A DNA stretch of 64,000 bases from Microcaldota archaeon (lineage in GTDB: Archaea; Micrarchaeota; Micrarchaeia; Micrarchaeales; Micrarchaeaceae): the NCBI GenBank assembly GCA_021811435.1, contig JAJZOR010000002.1:1-64000 (forward strand), written 5' to 3'. Below the pieces are notes generated by a model. It was not told where the DNA came from. It made no database searches and worked only from the letters and a program-made list of their open reading frames with translations. A program made the position numbers and the translations under genes. This document shows, one piece after another, positions 1-8,472 of the stretch (position 1 is the first letter of the stretch; each line of letters begins with the position of its first letter).

Positions 1-284
1 TTTGTAACGAAGACAAAATGTTGGAAGTTATACTTCGGGCCAATGTCTTTGGCAGGTGCCTCTTTATCTTTTGCATGCGCTATGCTATTCATGTTATCAC
101 GTTTCGGCAGTTTGCGGCGCAATTTTTTCCGTGCCGCGGCTGCCTTACGTCTTATTCTCAAATCCCGTTAAAAATAATGTCTCAGAAAATCGCGCATTGT
201 GGGGTCAATTCCGTCCGCACACTAAAGTGTGCGGTATACCTTGACCCCACACCCCCTTCAATTACTTTTACGGTTGGCTATAAG
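1..284. other. intergenic region without a supported gene
   Basis: No credible coding region is visible here. The open frame that crosses this stretch runs straight through the tRNA-Arg gene and shows no protein-like pattern, so it is not accepted. The stretch contains a strong nested inverted repeat (198-251), listed separately. Confidence 0.6.
198..251. repeat. nested perfect inverted repeat (long hairpin)
   Basis: Outer arms TGTGGGGTCAA (198-208) and TTGACCCCACA (241-251) are perfect complements. Inner arms CCGCACACT (215-223) and AGTGTGCGG (226-234) are also perfect, with a 2-base loop. The two arm pairs are separated by 6-base spacers on each side, so the whole folds into one long hairpin with an internal loop. 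It may be a transcription terminator, the end of a small mobile element, or a structured RNA. There is no T-run to favour the terminator reading. Confidence 0.8.
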
Positions 285-358
285 CGCCCTTGCCGGGATT
301 TGAACCCGGATCACAGGCTCCGGAAGCCCACGTTCTATCCAAGTTATACTACAAGGGC
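285..358 (-). tRNA. tRNA-Arg(CCG)
   Basis: The minus strand folds into a complete cloverleaf. The acceptor stem GCCCTTG pairs with CAAGGGC. The anticodon arm has loop TTCCGGA with anticodon CCG, reading CGG arginine codons. The T loop is TTCAAAT, the discriminator base is G at 285, and no CCA is encoded. The anticodon stem contains two G-U pairs. No intron is visible. Confidence 0.93.
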
Positions 359-395
359 AAACAACAGACTATGGAGTGCACGATTTTATATAACG

Positions 396-1826
396 CTAGC
401 CGCGCTTCAGGATCCCGGCTGGGGCGGTAGGGATAGGAGTTACCAATGGCTTCCCGTCAGGCCTGTAATCCCAGTCGATCATCGGGCCCGACCTTATGAA
501 TTTGCCACTCTTGGACCTCTTGCCGGCGAACATGAACGGGCTCGTGGCGTCTATGACGAATACCGTGCCGTTTATCTCGACCTCGACCCATGCGTGCCAC
601 GAAGCGACGTCGTCGCTCTTGGCTAGGCCGGTTACGAAGTGCGGCGTAACCTTACCGCCTTCCATGGTGAGTTCCTTCTCCAGTATCGTGTATAGCAGCA
701 GGGCATGCTCGAAGCATATGCCCTTGCCCTTGTCTATGAAGTAGTCGAGCGGTATGTCAAGCTTGTCCTTCGGGTACTTTCCCGATATGTCCGCGTACTT
801 TATGTTGTCGTACACGTACTTTGCTATGAGGATGACCCTCTCGAGTTCCTTCGCTGATGCGGCGTCCATCTGGGCCAGCAGGCTCTTGTCCATGCTCTTG
901 GGCAGCTTGCTCCTCTTTGCGTACTTCTGCGCGTCCGCTGCAAACTTTGAGAAGACAGAATCCGCCAGCTGCGGTATGTGCACCTTATAGAAGATGTTCG
1001 ACATCGTGCCGTCTATCGGCACGTTTATGAAGTGGCTCTTCGGGTCAACCGTGACGTTGGAAGCGTCCGGCACCTTCGCGTCCAGTATCCTCAGTCTCGG
1101 GGCGTCAGGCTCCAGGCGTATCATGCTGTCCCTCCCTACCTCGGAGTCGTCTATGTCCAGCACCTTTACACTTATCCTCGGGTTGCCGCCTTTCGACATC
1201 GACTTTGGATTCGCGCGGGGTGCCAGGAAGTCGTTGAATGCAGTAAAGTCCAGCGGGTTTTCAGGCGCATCCGGATAGGTCTCCAAGACCACGCCTGACT
1301 TTATGGTCGACCTTACTATGTAGAGTATGCCCCTGCCTATGTCCATCTTAACGTTGTCCTCTATCTTCGTCTTGGACAGCACTATCGGACCGAGTATGCC
1401 GTCCGACCTCAGCATGACGGATGACATTATTGTAGTATCGGCTATGTAGGAATTCGCGCCGCCTAGGGCCAGTATCGTAGTGTTCGGTCCTATCGTTGAG
1501 TTCTCTATCTTTACGTTCCCGTATACGACCGCTGTCGGGTCTACGTATGTTGAAACGGGGGCCATGTTCGGGCCATAAAGCGACTTGTTTTTTAGCTGCT
1601 CGTCCACGAAGCCGCCTTTGCTGCCGTCGGGGTTCACGTGCCTTACGAAGTTGAACTCGCGGCTGTAATTGTCTATCAGCAGCGCGACCTCGGCCCTGTT
1701 CTCGTTTTCCATGGACTTTGACCGCAGGTAAGCAAGCATGTCCTCCTGCCTTCCGAACAGCTTGCGGCCGTCATCCAGCTCCAGGTACGTCGGCTTGTTT
1801 TTCGGTACGGACTTAACTTCCACCAT
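396..1826 (-). CDS. beta-helix-like / transglutaminase-like protein
   Basis: This 476-residue protein has two parts. Residues about 90-190 show short repeats with turn-forming Gly/Asn and buried Ile/Val (for example AVVYGNVKIENSTIGPNTTI), resembling left-handed beta-helix hexapeptide repeats. Residues about 325-445 form a transglutaminase-like (papain-fold) domain with a plausible triad: Cys in GKGICFEHA, His in SWHAWVEVE and Asp in FVIDATS. Such domains act as proteases, amidases or cross-linkers. No signal peptide is seen, so a cytoplasmic location is inferred. It starts 25 bases after a small upstream gene on the same strand and is probably in its operon. The substrate is unknown. Confidence 0.72.
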   Translation of the reverse strand: MVEVKSVPKNKPTYLELDDGRKLFGRQEDMLAYLRSKSMENENRAEVALLIDNYSREFNFVRHVNPDGSKGGFVDEQLKNKSLYGPNMAPVSTYVDPTAVVYGNVKIENSTIGPNTTILALGGANSYIADTTIMSSVMLRSDGILGPIVLSKTKIEDNVKMDIGRGILYIVRSTIKSGVVLETYPDAPENPLDFTAFNDFLAPRANPKSMSKGGNPRISVKVLDIDDSEVGRDSMIRLEPDAPRLRILDAKVPDASNVTVDPKSHFINVPIDGTMSNIFYKVHIPQLADSVFSKFAADAQKYAKRSKLPKSMDKSLLAQMDAASAKELERVILIAKYVYDNIKYADISGKYPKDKLDIPLDYFIDKGKGICFEHALLLYTILEKELTMEGGKVTPHFVTGLAKSDDVASWHAWVEVEINGTVFVIDATSPFMFAGKRSKSGKFIRSGPMIDWDYRPDGKPLVTPIPTAPAGILKRG

Positions 1827-1851
1827 CGCAATACACCGTTATGAACGCAAT

Positions 1852-2130
1852 TCAGTCTTCATCTTCGCCTGCCGGTTCGGCAAGCTCGCTTATGTCTATT
1901 GTGGCGTGGGCCTCCTCCTCCAGGGCGAATTCGCCCTTGAAAGGCGTAGATATTATGCTCCCCGCGCGGTCGTCCATGGTGCCGTGGCCCTTCTTCTCGT
2001 AGGCCTTTAGCTGCTCTATCGACTTGTCGAACTTCGCCAACAGGTCGGACCGCCCCTTCTGCTGCGCCAGCTGCCTGCCCCTGACCAGTATGCGCATGCC
2101 TATGACTATGGGTATACCTGTATCTGCCAT
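1852..2130 (-). CDS. small acidic-tailed protein of unknown function
   Basis: I do not recognise this 92-residue protein. The N-terminus (MADTGIPIVIGMRILVRGRQ) is hydrophobic and basic, the middle is a charged helix, and the last 25 residues are acidic. I chose the ATG at 2130 over the ATG at 2178 because a TATA-like element (2159-2166 on the minus strand) sits about 27 bases upstream and would make the mRNA nearly leaderless. The longer version would place that box inside the coding region. It is probably the first gene of a two-gene operon with the transglutaminase-like gene. Confidence 0.6.
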   Translation of the reverse strand: MADTGIPIVIGMRILVRGRQLAQQKGRSDLLAKFDKSIEQLKAYEKKGHGTMDDRAGSIISTPFKGEFALEEEAHATIDISELAEPAGEDED

Positions 2131-2158
2131 GGCAAACAATATCTGTTTTGTCTGCGTG

Positions 2159-2166
2159 TATTTAAA
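2159..2166 (-). promoter_or_regulatory. TATA box for the 1852-2130 gene
   Basis: The minus strand reads TTTAAATA, centred about 27 bases before 2135. The ATG at 2130 is then almost at the predicted transcription start. Confidence 0.5.
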
Positions 2167-2194
2167 GTTATCTATCAAAAGGCTTTGTAGTTTA

Positions 2195-2757
2195 CTAAAG
2201 TTTTGCGTTTTTCACAGTCATAAATCTTATGCCGGCCAAATTTATTATAACATCGACATGAGACCTCCAGTCCTCAGATACTATTATCGCCTGATTGTCG
2301 GTATCTATGGATGGGAAATGCTCCATATATCGCTTTCTTCTGCCTATCATATTTTCGTAGTGCTGAGGTGCGTGATGAAGTCCGTATCCAGTTGGATCAA
2401 TCGCAATGTTCGCAATCACGCCTTCGAACAGCCCATAGGTCTTCGCCAAAAAAAGTCCCAGACGTAGGTAGGTATGCGCATGAAGGATTTCTCAAGTGTC
2501 GTGAAGTGCGGTACCGGCCCTCTGGATCCAAAGCATTGCCAGAGTTCCTTCAGTAATTCGACAGTGTCCCTGTATTGTTTCCTTTCACGTTTCATCAACA
2601 ATATAGCGGCTGCATGTTGGTGCTGCGTATATATCCTCTTTGGGAGTTTGTCAGGATACGGTCGCAGTACTCGTTTCACTTCTATGAAACGGATTTCAAT
2701 AAACTTCTTATATCCAGAGCCGCCTTTCTCTATCATGTGAGCCGCCAAATAACTCAC
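2195..2757 (-). pseudogene. IS4/IS5-type DDE transposase remnant, frameshifted and truncated
   Basis: Two overlapping minus-strand frames give one transposase. The first (2757 to about 2420) has the helical N-terminal region with RKQYRDTVELLKELW and a VPHFTTLEKSFMRIP segment typical of archaeal IS5-like transposases. The second (2449 to 2195) carries IAIDPTGYGLHH, which should hold the first catalytic Asp, then KRYMEHFPSIDTDNQAII. The frames meet at a frameshift near 2420-2449. The region with the second Asp and final Glu is missing, so the enzyme is dead. I found no terminal inverted repeats. Confidence 0.75.
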
Positions 2758-2841
2758 ATGGCCGAAGTGTTAAAATCATTCGGTCTCTATACTGGATATG
2801 AGATTTCTATAGGGCCCCAATCTCCGGAAATATGGTGGCAT

Positions 2842-2849
2842 TTTATATA
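2842..2849 (+). promoter_or_regulatory. TATA box upstream of the 2887 gene
   Basis: The sequence TTTATATA predicts transcription starting near 2872, about 15 bases before the ATG at 2887. Confidence 0.5.
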
Positions 2850-2886
2850 CTAAGCGCATACAGTATTATTGCACGAAGCGATATTG

Positions 2887-3789
2887 ATGACAATTTGCAT
2901 GATAGCGCAGGCGGTCGATGAAAAAGGCGAACCCGTCCTGCTCATAAGGGCCGACAAGCGTAATACGACGCTTGCGATGCAGGCGAGATACGGCAAGAAG
3001 CCCAGAATCATAGAGGTTTTTACCGATGATGTGGACAAAACATCCATATTATCGGACAGGGTAGGACTTGCTGGAGCCGGCAGTGCCGAAGCGGTGGATT
3101 ACGTAAGGGACAGGATATTGACGCCTCTTGTTCCCGCGCTAGCGAAGGACGGCCTCACTCCGGAGTTGAAGGGCAAGATCACCAATGCCCTGATCGCCGC
3201 TGGTCACGTGATAGGGGCGGACAAGGAGGGCATGGCGCGCGTGGCCGACCTAGTCGTTGGGGTAAGGAAGGAGGATGGCAGCGTAGAGGCGCTTAGGGTA
3301 ATGGTAATGACGAAGGGCCAGAACGCCGATAACGTTTACAAGGACAAGATAACCGTTAAGCTCTACAGGCTAAACAGGCCATTGGCAGTAGGCCTTGATT
3401 TCGACGAACCCAACATGGTACTTAGTAATGTATGCGAGAGCTGGATGGGCAGAGGCACCAAATCGCACGGCGTAGACGTGGTAGGCGCGATGATGGAGGA
3501 CGTCATGGAATACGAGCTCAGGCACAACCGCTACAGGAAGTACATAGACGACGGAGCGGATTACCTTGTCGTGTCGAAGGACGGGATAAGGAAATTGAGC
3601 CAGGACGACAGGAAGGTATTCGAGGCCCTTAACGCCGCCATAAGCAGCGGCGATATGGCGCCGCGCGAGGCGGTAAGGTCGTACGAGCGCGCCGGTGCGC
3701 TTAACAGGCATGACATTCCGGTCCAGCTGAGGCGCGGCAGGGGCGCAGATGTGCAGAAGGAGGACATGCCAAAAAGTAAAACAGTATGA
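2887..3789 (+). CDS. conserved-looking protein of unknown function, coupled to Hel308
   Basis: I do not recognise this 300-residue soluble protein. It is an alternating alpha/beta sequence without membrane segments. Visible blocks are LIRADKRNTTLAMQARYGKK near the N-terminus, a helical middle with ITNALIAAGHVIGADKEGMA, a strand-rich segment ADLVVGVRKEDGSVEALRVM, and a basic C-terminal tail. The ATG at 2887 fits the TATA box; an in-frame TTG at 2869 is the alternative. Its stop codon overlaps the ATG of the Hel308-like helicase (ATGA), so the two are probably translated together. A role in DNA repair or replication is possible from context only. Confidence 0.7.
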   Translation: MTICMIAQAVDEKGEPVLLIRADKRNTTLAMQARYGKKPRIIEVFTDDVDKTSILSDRVGLAGAGSAEAVDYVRDRILTPLVPALAKDGLTPELKGKITNALIAAGHVIGADKEGMARVADLVVGVRKEDGSVEALRVMVMTKGQNADNVYKDKITVKLYRLNRPLAVGLDFDEPNMVLSNVCESWMGRGTKSHGVDVVGAMMEDVMEYELRHNRYRKYIDDGADYLVVSKDGIRKLSQDDRKVFEALNAAISSGDMAPREAVRSYERAGALNRHDIPVQLRRGRGADVQKEDMPKSKTV

Positions 3790-5963
3790 GCTTAGGCGTT
3801 AAATACCTTAGACCGACATCTACTCGTATGGAGGTTTCAGACCTGAAAGGCAGGCTGCCGAACGAGATAATCGAGTCGCTTGGGGGGCGCGGCATAAAGA
3901 AGCTGACGCCGCCGCAGGAGCTCTCCATAAAGGCGGGGCTCCTTGAATCGAAAAACATCGTGGTCGCGTCGCCGACAGCTAGCGGCAAGACGCTCGTGGC
4001 TGAAATCGCCTGCGCCAATTCCATAATATCCAGAGGCATGAAGGCGGTATACATAGCGCCTATGCGCGCGCTCGTGAAAGAGAAGTACGATGACTTCAAA
4101 CGCGCCTACCCCTATATAAAGACTGCTATGTCTATAGGCGACCTTGACGCCAATGACATCTGGCTATCCAGCTACCAGATGATATTCGTATCCACGGAAA
4201 AGTTCGACAGCCTGATAAGGCACGGCGTCGACTGGTTCCCGTCGATAGGCTGCATAGTCTTCGATGAAGTGCACATGCTGGACGATACTTCCAGGGGCCC
4301 TACGCTGGAGCTGCTCATAACGAAGCTGACAATGATATCGAGTGCGCAGATGATAGCGCTCAGCGCAACGATAGGCAATGCCAAGGACATATCGAAATGG
4401 CTTAGGGCGGGTCTGGTGCACAGCGATTACAGGCCGGTAGCGCTGAAAAAGGGCATCGTCCACAACGGCCATGCCTATTACCAGTCGGATTCATACGGCG
4501 GCTTCGACGAGGTCGAGCTCAGCGGCGACAGCGAGCTGCCCGAGGTGAGGGTGGCGCAGGACACGCTGATCCAGTCCAAACAGGGGCTGGTCTTCTATTC
4601 GACAAAGAGGAACGCGGAGGCGGGCGCGGCCAGGCTGGCGCCCCACGTGGAAAAGATGCTTTCTGCCGTTGAGAAGGCCGAGTTGCAGAAGCTCGCCGAC
4701 AAAGTGCTCAACGTACTTGAAAGGCCGACTGAGCAGTGCAAGAAGCTGTCGGGCCTTATAAGGAATGGCGTGGCATTCCATCATTCCGGGCTGCTGAACG
4801 CACAGCGCAACTACATAGAGGAGGCGTTCAAGGCCGATGCGCTTAAGATCATATGCTCGACGACCACATTGGGATACGGAGTAAACCTCCCGGCGCACAC
4901 GGTGCTGGTCAGGGATATAAGCAGGTACGACGACGGCTCGAACGCGATGCTTGGCATAAACGAAGTGCTGCAGCTTTTCGGCAGGGCGGGAAGACCGAGC
5001 TACGACAAGGAGGGCAGGGCCCTCATCATAGCGAACTCGCAGGAGCGCATCCAGAGGCTGTACGAGAGCTACATAGACGCGGAACCGGAACCGGTGCAGT
5101 CCAAGCTGGGCATAGTGCCGGTGCTGAGAAGCCACATACTGGCTTTCATCGCAGAGGACTTCCTCAACGACAAGAAGGCCATAAACGATTTCATGGGCAG
5201 GAGCTTCTACAGCTTCCAGTACGGGAATTCGAGGCATGTAAGGGCGCTAATTGACGAGGTGATAGACGACCTCGAGAAGTGGGGTTTCATAGAGGGGTTC
5301 AGCAGCGGTCCGCTCAAGAAGCGCTATAAGGCCACGAGGGTGGGCAGGAGGGTCAGCGAGCTTTACATAGACCCGCTCTCGGCGAAATGGCTTATGGACT
5401 CGCTGCCCAAGGCGAACTACACGGTAGGCATACTTTACATGATATCGAATACCATAGAGATGCGGCCGTACGTGAAGGCCACAGTGGAGGCAGAGGACGC
5501 GTTCGCGGCATACATGCACTTCAACAAGGACAGAGCCATAGGCAGCGCGTATGAGACAGTGGACTATTACTACGACCCGGTCAAGGCGTTCAGCACCGCG
5601 CTGATGCTCCGAGAGTGGATGGACGAGGCGCAGGAGCCGATGATAATAAAGAAATACTCTACAACGCCCGGATTCCTATACAACAAACTCCTCAACGCAG
5701 ACTGGATAATGTACGCCGCGATAGAGCTGGCCAAGATCATGCGGGTCTCCCAGCACGAGCTAATCAACTCCAGGGTGAGGCTGCGCTACGGCATCAAGGA
5801 GGAACTGCTGGACCTCGTGAGGCTGGAGCAGATAGGGAGGGTTAGGGCTCGCATGCTGTACATGAACGGCATAAAGAGCGTGGCGGACATTAGGGCCAGA
5901 CCCCAGTCCATCGAGAGGATACTGGGCAAGGACATGGCGGCGAGAATCCTCGCTCAATTGTAG
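3786..5963 (+). CDS. hel308: Hel308-type superfamily 2 DNA helicase
   Basis: This 725-residue protein is a Ski2-like DNA helicase of the Hel308 family, which unwinds lagging strands at stalled forks with 3'-5' polarity. Visible motifs are Walker A ASPTASGKT (61-69), DEVH (160-163), SAT (193-195) and motif VI QLFGRAGRP (396-404). They are followed by a winged-helix and ratchet region and a C-terminal helix-hairpin-helix segment (about 680-725). The length matches archaeal Hel308. The start at 3786 overlaps the upstream stop. An ATG at 3828 preceded by a TTAAATA box is a second possible start. It probably works at blocked replication forks. Confidence 0.93.
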   Translation: MSLGVKYLRPTSTRMEVSDLKGRLPNEIIESLGGRGIKKLTPPQELSIKAGLLESKNIVVASPTASGKTLVAEIACANSIISRGMKAVYIAPMRALVKEKYDDFKRAYPYIKTAMSIGDLDANDIWLSSYQMIFVSTEKFDSLIRHGVDWFPSIGCIVFDEVHMLDDTSRGPTLELLITKLTMISSAQMIALSATIGNAKDISKWLRAGLVHSDYRPVALKKGIVHNGHAYYQSDSYGGFDEVELSGDSELPEVRVAQDTLIQSKQGLVFYSTKRNAEAGAARLAPHVEKMLSAVEKAELQKLADKVLNVLERPTEQCKKLSGLIRNGVAFHHSGLLNAQRNYIEEAFKADALKIICSTTTLGYGVNLPAHTVLVRDISRYDDGSNAMLGINEVLQLFGRAGRPSYDKEGRALIIANSQERIQRLYESYIDAEPEPVQSKLGIVPVLRSHILAFIAEDFLNDKKAINDFMGRSFYSFQYGNSRHVRALIDEVIDDLEKWGFIEGFSSGPLKKRYKATRVGRRVSELYIDPLSAKWLMDSLPKANYTVGILYMISNTIEMRPYVKATVEAEDAFAAYMHFNKDRAIGSAYETVDYYYDPVKAFSTALMLREWMDEAQEPMIIKKYSTTPGFLYNKLLNADWIMYAAIELAKIMRVSQHELINSRVRLRYGIKEELLDLVRLEQIGRVRARMLYMNGIKSVADIRARPQSIERILGKDMAARILAQL

Positions 5964-6090
5964 CATCTGCGTAAGCATACTGACAGAAACAAAACCAGGG
6001 AAAAAATAAAAGGACAAAGTATGCAGCCGGGGCGCCATCATGTTAATCATGGCCTGCGCCCATGCGGAGAGAGGACCCGATCATCATTGA

Positions 6091-7569
6091 TTAGGTTGCG
6101 CTCACCGTTGTGGATGCCTGCGCGCCCTCCCCCCCTGCGACCACAAGCCTGTACCTGTCACCTGCAATTGGCATGAAACCTGCCAGGCCAGAGCCCAGGT
6201 TTATCTTGCCGCTGAACGTCAGCGTTGCGGACTGGCCCGCAGCTATCACCAGACCGTGCGTCACGTTCTGATCAAGCTCAAACTCGTTGCCCTCGCAAAC
6301 CGCGGTGGACGAAAAGAGATGCTCGCCCATAAAGCCGCTGCCCGCAGTCGCGTTAGACGACATCGCAGTAGGCGGCAGGCAGCTCATGAAAGGCAATTCA
6401 AGCGATCCGTTGCTGTTCACCAGGAAGTTCACCATCCTGAAGCCCTGCACGAATGGGGCGAACGCATTCGCTGCCATGTGAAGCTCGGCCTCCGAACTCA
6501 CGTTCGCGCCGAACGCGTGGATGGATATGTTCTCGGGTTCGGACGTATCGACAGTCATCCTGCCGCTCTCGTTGGCCATCATCCTACCGCTTGCGCTCTC
6601 ACCCATTCCGCCGCTGGAGCCATTGATGCCGGCTCCGGCGTCGACACGGACATCGCCTGACGCTCCGACACCTACCGGGTCGTTAGAACCCGCTCCGTCG
6701 GATGCGCTGGAGTTCTCACCGATCGTTATGAAAGCAGGTATGTGGAACGACTCATTGCCGTATATGAGCACGTGCCTTAGCTCGACGCTTGCATTCGCGT
6801 TGTTTTTGACTGCTATGCTCAGCGTGGTGACATTGCCGGCGACATTCAGCGTAGCCGAAGTTATGGTTATGTTAGGCGCTGCGGCCTCCAGCCCGGCGCT
6901 CTCGCTGGCCGAAACGTCGGCCCTTGCGCCCACCTGGAGCCCCGCTGAACTAGAAGCCGGAGCCCCACCTGCGACTATCGCCCTGACTGAAGGTACCATT
7001 ATGAACAGCGTGGCATTGTTCGTGAATACAGTTATCACTACAGGCGAAAGATCCACCAGCACGCTGCTGCTCGCATTTACCTGCTGGCTGCCCTTTATGT
7101 GGGCTATTATCTGCGAGCTAGGTACAGTTAACGGATACATAGTGCCGTTTATCACGATATTCGCCGAGGTTATGTTGAAGCGCACTTCGGATACTGATGA
7201 TCCATTTGGCACTGAAGCGCTCGCTATCACGCTAGAAACGTTTATCACTGACATCAGGTTCAGCGAACCGCTGCCTGCAGCATTCACCCATCCGTTGCTA
7301 GCGCCTTTTGCGTATAGCGCCTGGACCGATGAATATCCTATGTTGAGCGCAGTAGTGCCGTTGGGCACCTGTGCCGGGTCAGTCATCAGTATAGGAAACT
7401 GCGCCATCGAGGCCTGCTGGCCGCTGCCGGATGTGCTGGTGCTCGCGCCGCCGGGCTGGCTGGCGCCTCCGGTATAAAGCAGGACAAAGGCCGCAGCTAT
7501 TATTATCACTATGACGGCTATGCCGATAGCCATCGACTTGCTGTTTTGTTCATCTTTTGAAACTGCCAT
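6091..7569 (-). CDS. membrane-anchored surface protein with DUF4382-like domain
   Basis: This 492-residue protein has a short basic N-terminus, one hydrophobic segment (about residues 12-35, IAVIVIIIAAAFVLLYTGG) and a long Ser/Gly/Asn-rich extracellular part. Residues about 60-200 resemble DUF4382: a strand-rich stretch with LNLMSVINVSSV, VPNGSSVSEVRFNI and MYPLTVPSS. A second strand-rich domain follows (about 240-290), then a low-complexity Gly/Ser linker. Many N-x-S/T sequons suggest N-glycosylation. I chose the ATG at 7569 over 7590 because MAVSKDEQ gives a compact anchor. The function is unknown; it is probably a cell-surface protein. Confidence 0.7.
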   Translation of the reverse strand: MAVSKDEQNSKSMAIGIAVIVIIIAAAFVLLYTGGASQPGGASTSTSGSGQQASMAQFPILMTDPAQVPNGTTALNIGYSSVQALYAKGASNGWVNAAGSGSLNLMSVINVSSVIASASVPNGSSVSEVRFNITSANIVINGTMYPLTVPSSQIIAHIKGSQQVNASSSVLVDLSPVVITVFTNNATLFIMVPSVRAIVAGGAPASSSAGLQVGARADVSASESAGLEAAAPNITITSATLNVAGNVTTLSIAVKNNANASVELRHVLIYGNESFHIPAFITIGENSSASDGAGSNDPVGVGASGDVRVDAGAGINGSSGGMGESASGRMMANESGRMTVDTSEPENISIHAFGANVSSEAELHMAANAFAPFVQGFRMVNFLVNSNGSLELPFMSCLPPTAMSSNATAGSGFMGEHLFSSTAVCEGNEFELDQNVTHGLVIAAGQSATLTFSGKINLGSGLAGFMPIAGDRYRLVVAGGEGAQASTTVSAT

Positions 7570-7590
7570 GGCAATCCCTCTATAGAGCAT

Positions 7591-7907
7591 TAAGACTTCC
7601 CCACAACGTAGTTAACGCGTAAGAGTTTAATAAATTTACGTAGTAGTGTTACCATTCGGGTAATGTTTCTCTCGCGCAGGGTTTTGCATCCTGCCCGTAA
7701 AAACACCTTGGCGGAAGTTCGCGCGGCGACCTGAATGCAGCTCAAGTAGGCTTCGTCCCATAAATACCTGTCGCCGGTTTCCTGATCGAATGCCGAGGAT
7801 ATGATTACATGGGGGATCTGTCGGATATCATAAAATCGGAGGCTCTCTCGGCATCGCGCAGATCGTGAACTCTTACATATTTGAACTCTTACATATTAAG
7901 GATTGTG
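7591..7907. other. intergenic region with a degenerate dispersed repeat
   Basis: No gene is seen in this divergent intergenic region. A TATA-like ATTTATTAAA on the minus strand near 7625-7636 probably drives the DUF4382-like gene. The segment at about 7788-7880 resembles 43223-43317 and is listed as a repeat. Confidence 0.6.
7788..7880 (+). repeat. degenerate dispersed repeat, copy A
   Basis: This segment aligns over about 90 bases with 43223-43317. Both share the exact core ATATCATAAAATCGGAGG, a flanking CCGAGGA and GATTACATG on the left, and a matching GTGAACTCTTA/TTGAACCCTTA on the right. Both copies lie in gene-free sequence on the plus strand. Confidence 0.6.
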
Positions 7908-7915
7908 TTATATTA
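7908..7915 (+). promoter_or_regulatory. TATA box for the 7936 gene (leaderless)
   Basis: TTATATTA is centred 24-25 bases before the ATG at 7936. Transcription should therefore begin at or beside the start codon. Confidence 0.6.
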
Positions 7916-7935
7916 TGTATCATGGGGCTGCTTTG

Positions 7936-8472
7936 ATGAAGATAGCCATAGGGACGCTTAACAGGGCGAAGACCGCGGCGGTGCGCAGGGTAGCGCTGCG
8001 CATATGGAAAGACGCCGAATTCGTAAATGTCGGGGTGCTGTCGGGAGTCAAGCCGCAGCCCATGAGCGACGAGGAGGGCATACGGGGCGCCACCAACCGC
8101 GCCAAGAATGCAATGAATGCGGTGAAGGGAGCGGCCTACGGCATAGGGCTTGAGGGGGCGGTGCAGGAGAATGCTTACGGCATGTTCCTCGGGGGCTGGG
8201 TGGCGGTGATGGACAGAAGGGGCAATGTAGGGATAGGCTCAAGCGGGAGGGTCATGCTGCCAGGGCACATATCGAAAGGGCTTAAGAAAGGAGGCGAGCT
8301 AGGCCCGATTATGCAGGGCATCATGAAAGACGGCAACGACGAGATAAGGCATACCATCGGCACGGTAGGCGTTCTCACTGCAGGGCTAACCAGCAGGACA
8401 GAGGGATTTGAGGAAGCGATGAAACTGGCCCTGGCTCCATTCATATCCAAAGGGATATATAAGAAGCGGTGA
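7936..8472 (+). CDS. inosine/xanthosine triphosphatase, YjjX/DUF84 family
   Basis: This 178-residue protein belongs to the YjjX/Tm0159 family, which hydrolyses non-canonical nucleotides such as ITP and XTP to keep them out of nucleic acids. Family features are the N-terminal IAIGTLNRAKTAAVRR, the VKPQPMSDEEGIRGATNRAK block (residues about 39-58), the YGIGLEGAV strand and turn, and the HTIGTVGVLT segment. The start at 7936 is chosen from the TATA spacing and family length. An upstream in-frame ATG would add 11 unlikely residues. It overlaps the start of the next gene and is probably co-transcribed with it. Confidence 0.88.
   Translation: MKIAIGTLNRAKTAAVRRVALRIWKDAEFVNVGVLSGVKPQPMSDEEGIRGATNRAKNAMNAVKGAAYGIGLEGAVQENAYGMFLGGWVAVMDRRGNVGIGSSGRVMLPGHISKGLKKGGELGPIMQGIMKDGNDEIRHTIGTVGVLTAGLTSRTEGFEEAMKLALAPFISKGIYKKR

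Noticed and set aside
18-626. Plus-strand frame of about 200 codons at the left edge
   Set aside because: It runs through the tRNA-Arg gene and antisense to the transglutaminase-like gene, with no recognisable protein pattern.
4491-5237. Antisense frame of 248 codons in hel308
   Set aside because: Shadow of the helicase gene; Val/Tyr/Arg-rich without domain pattern.
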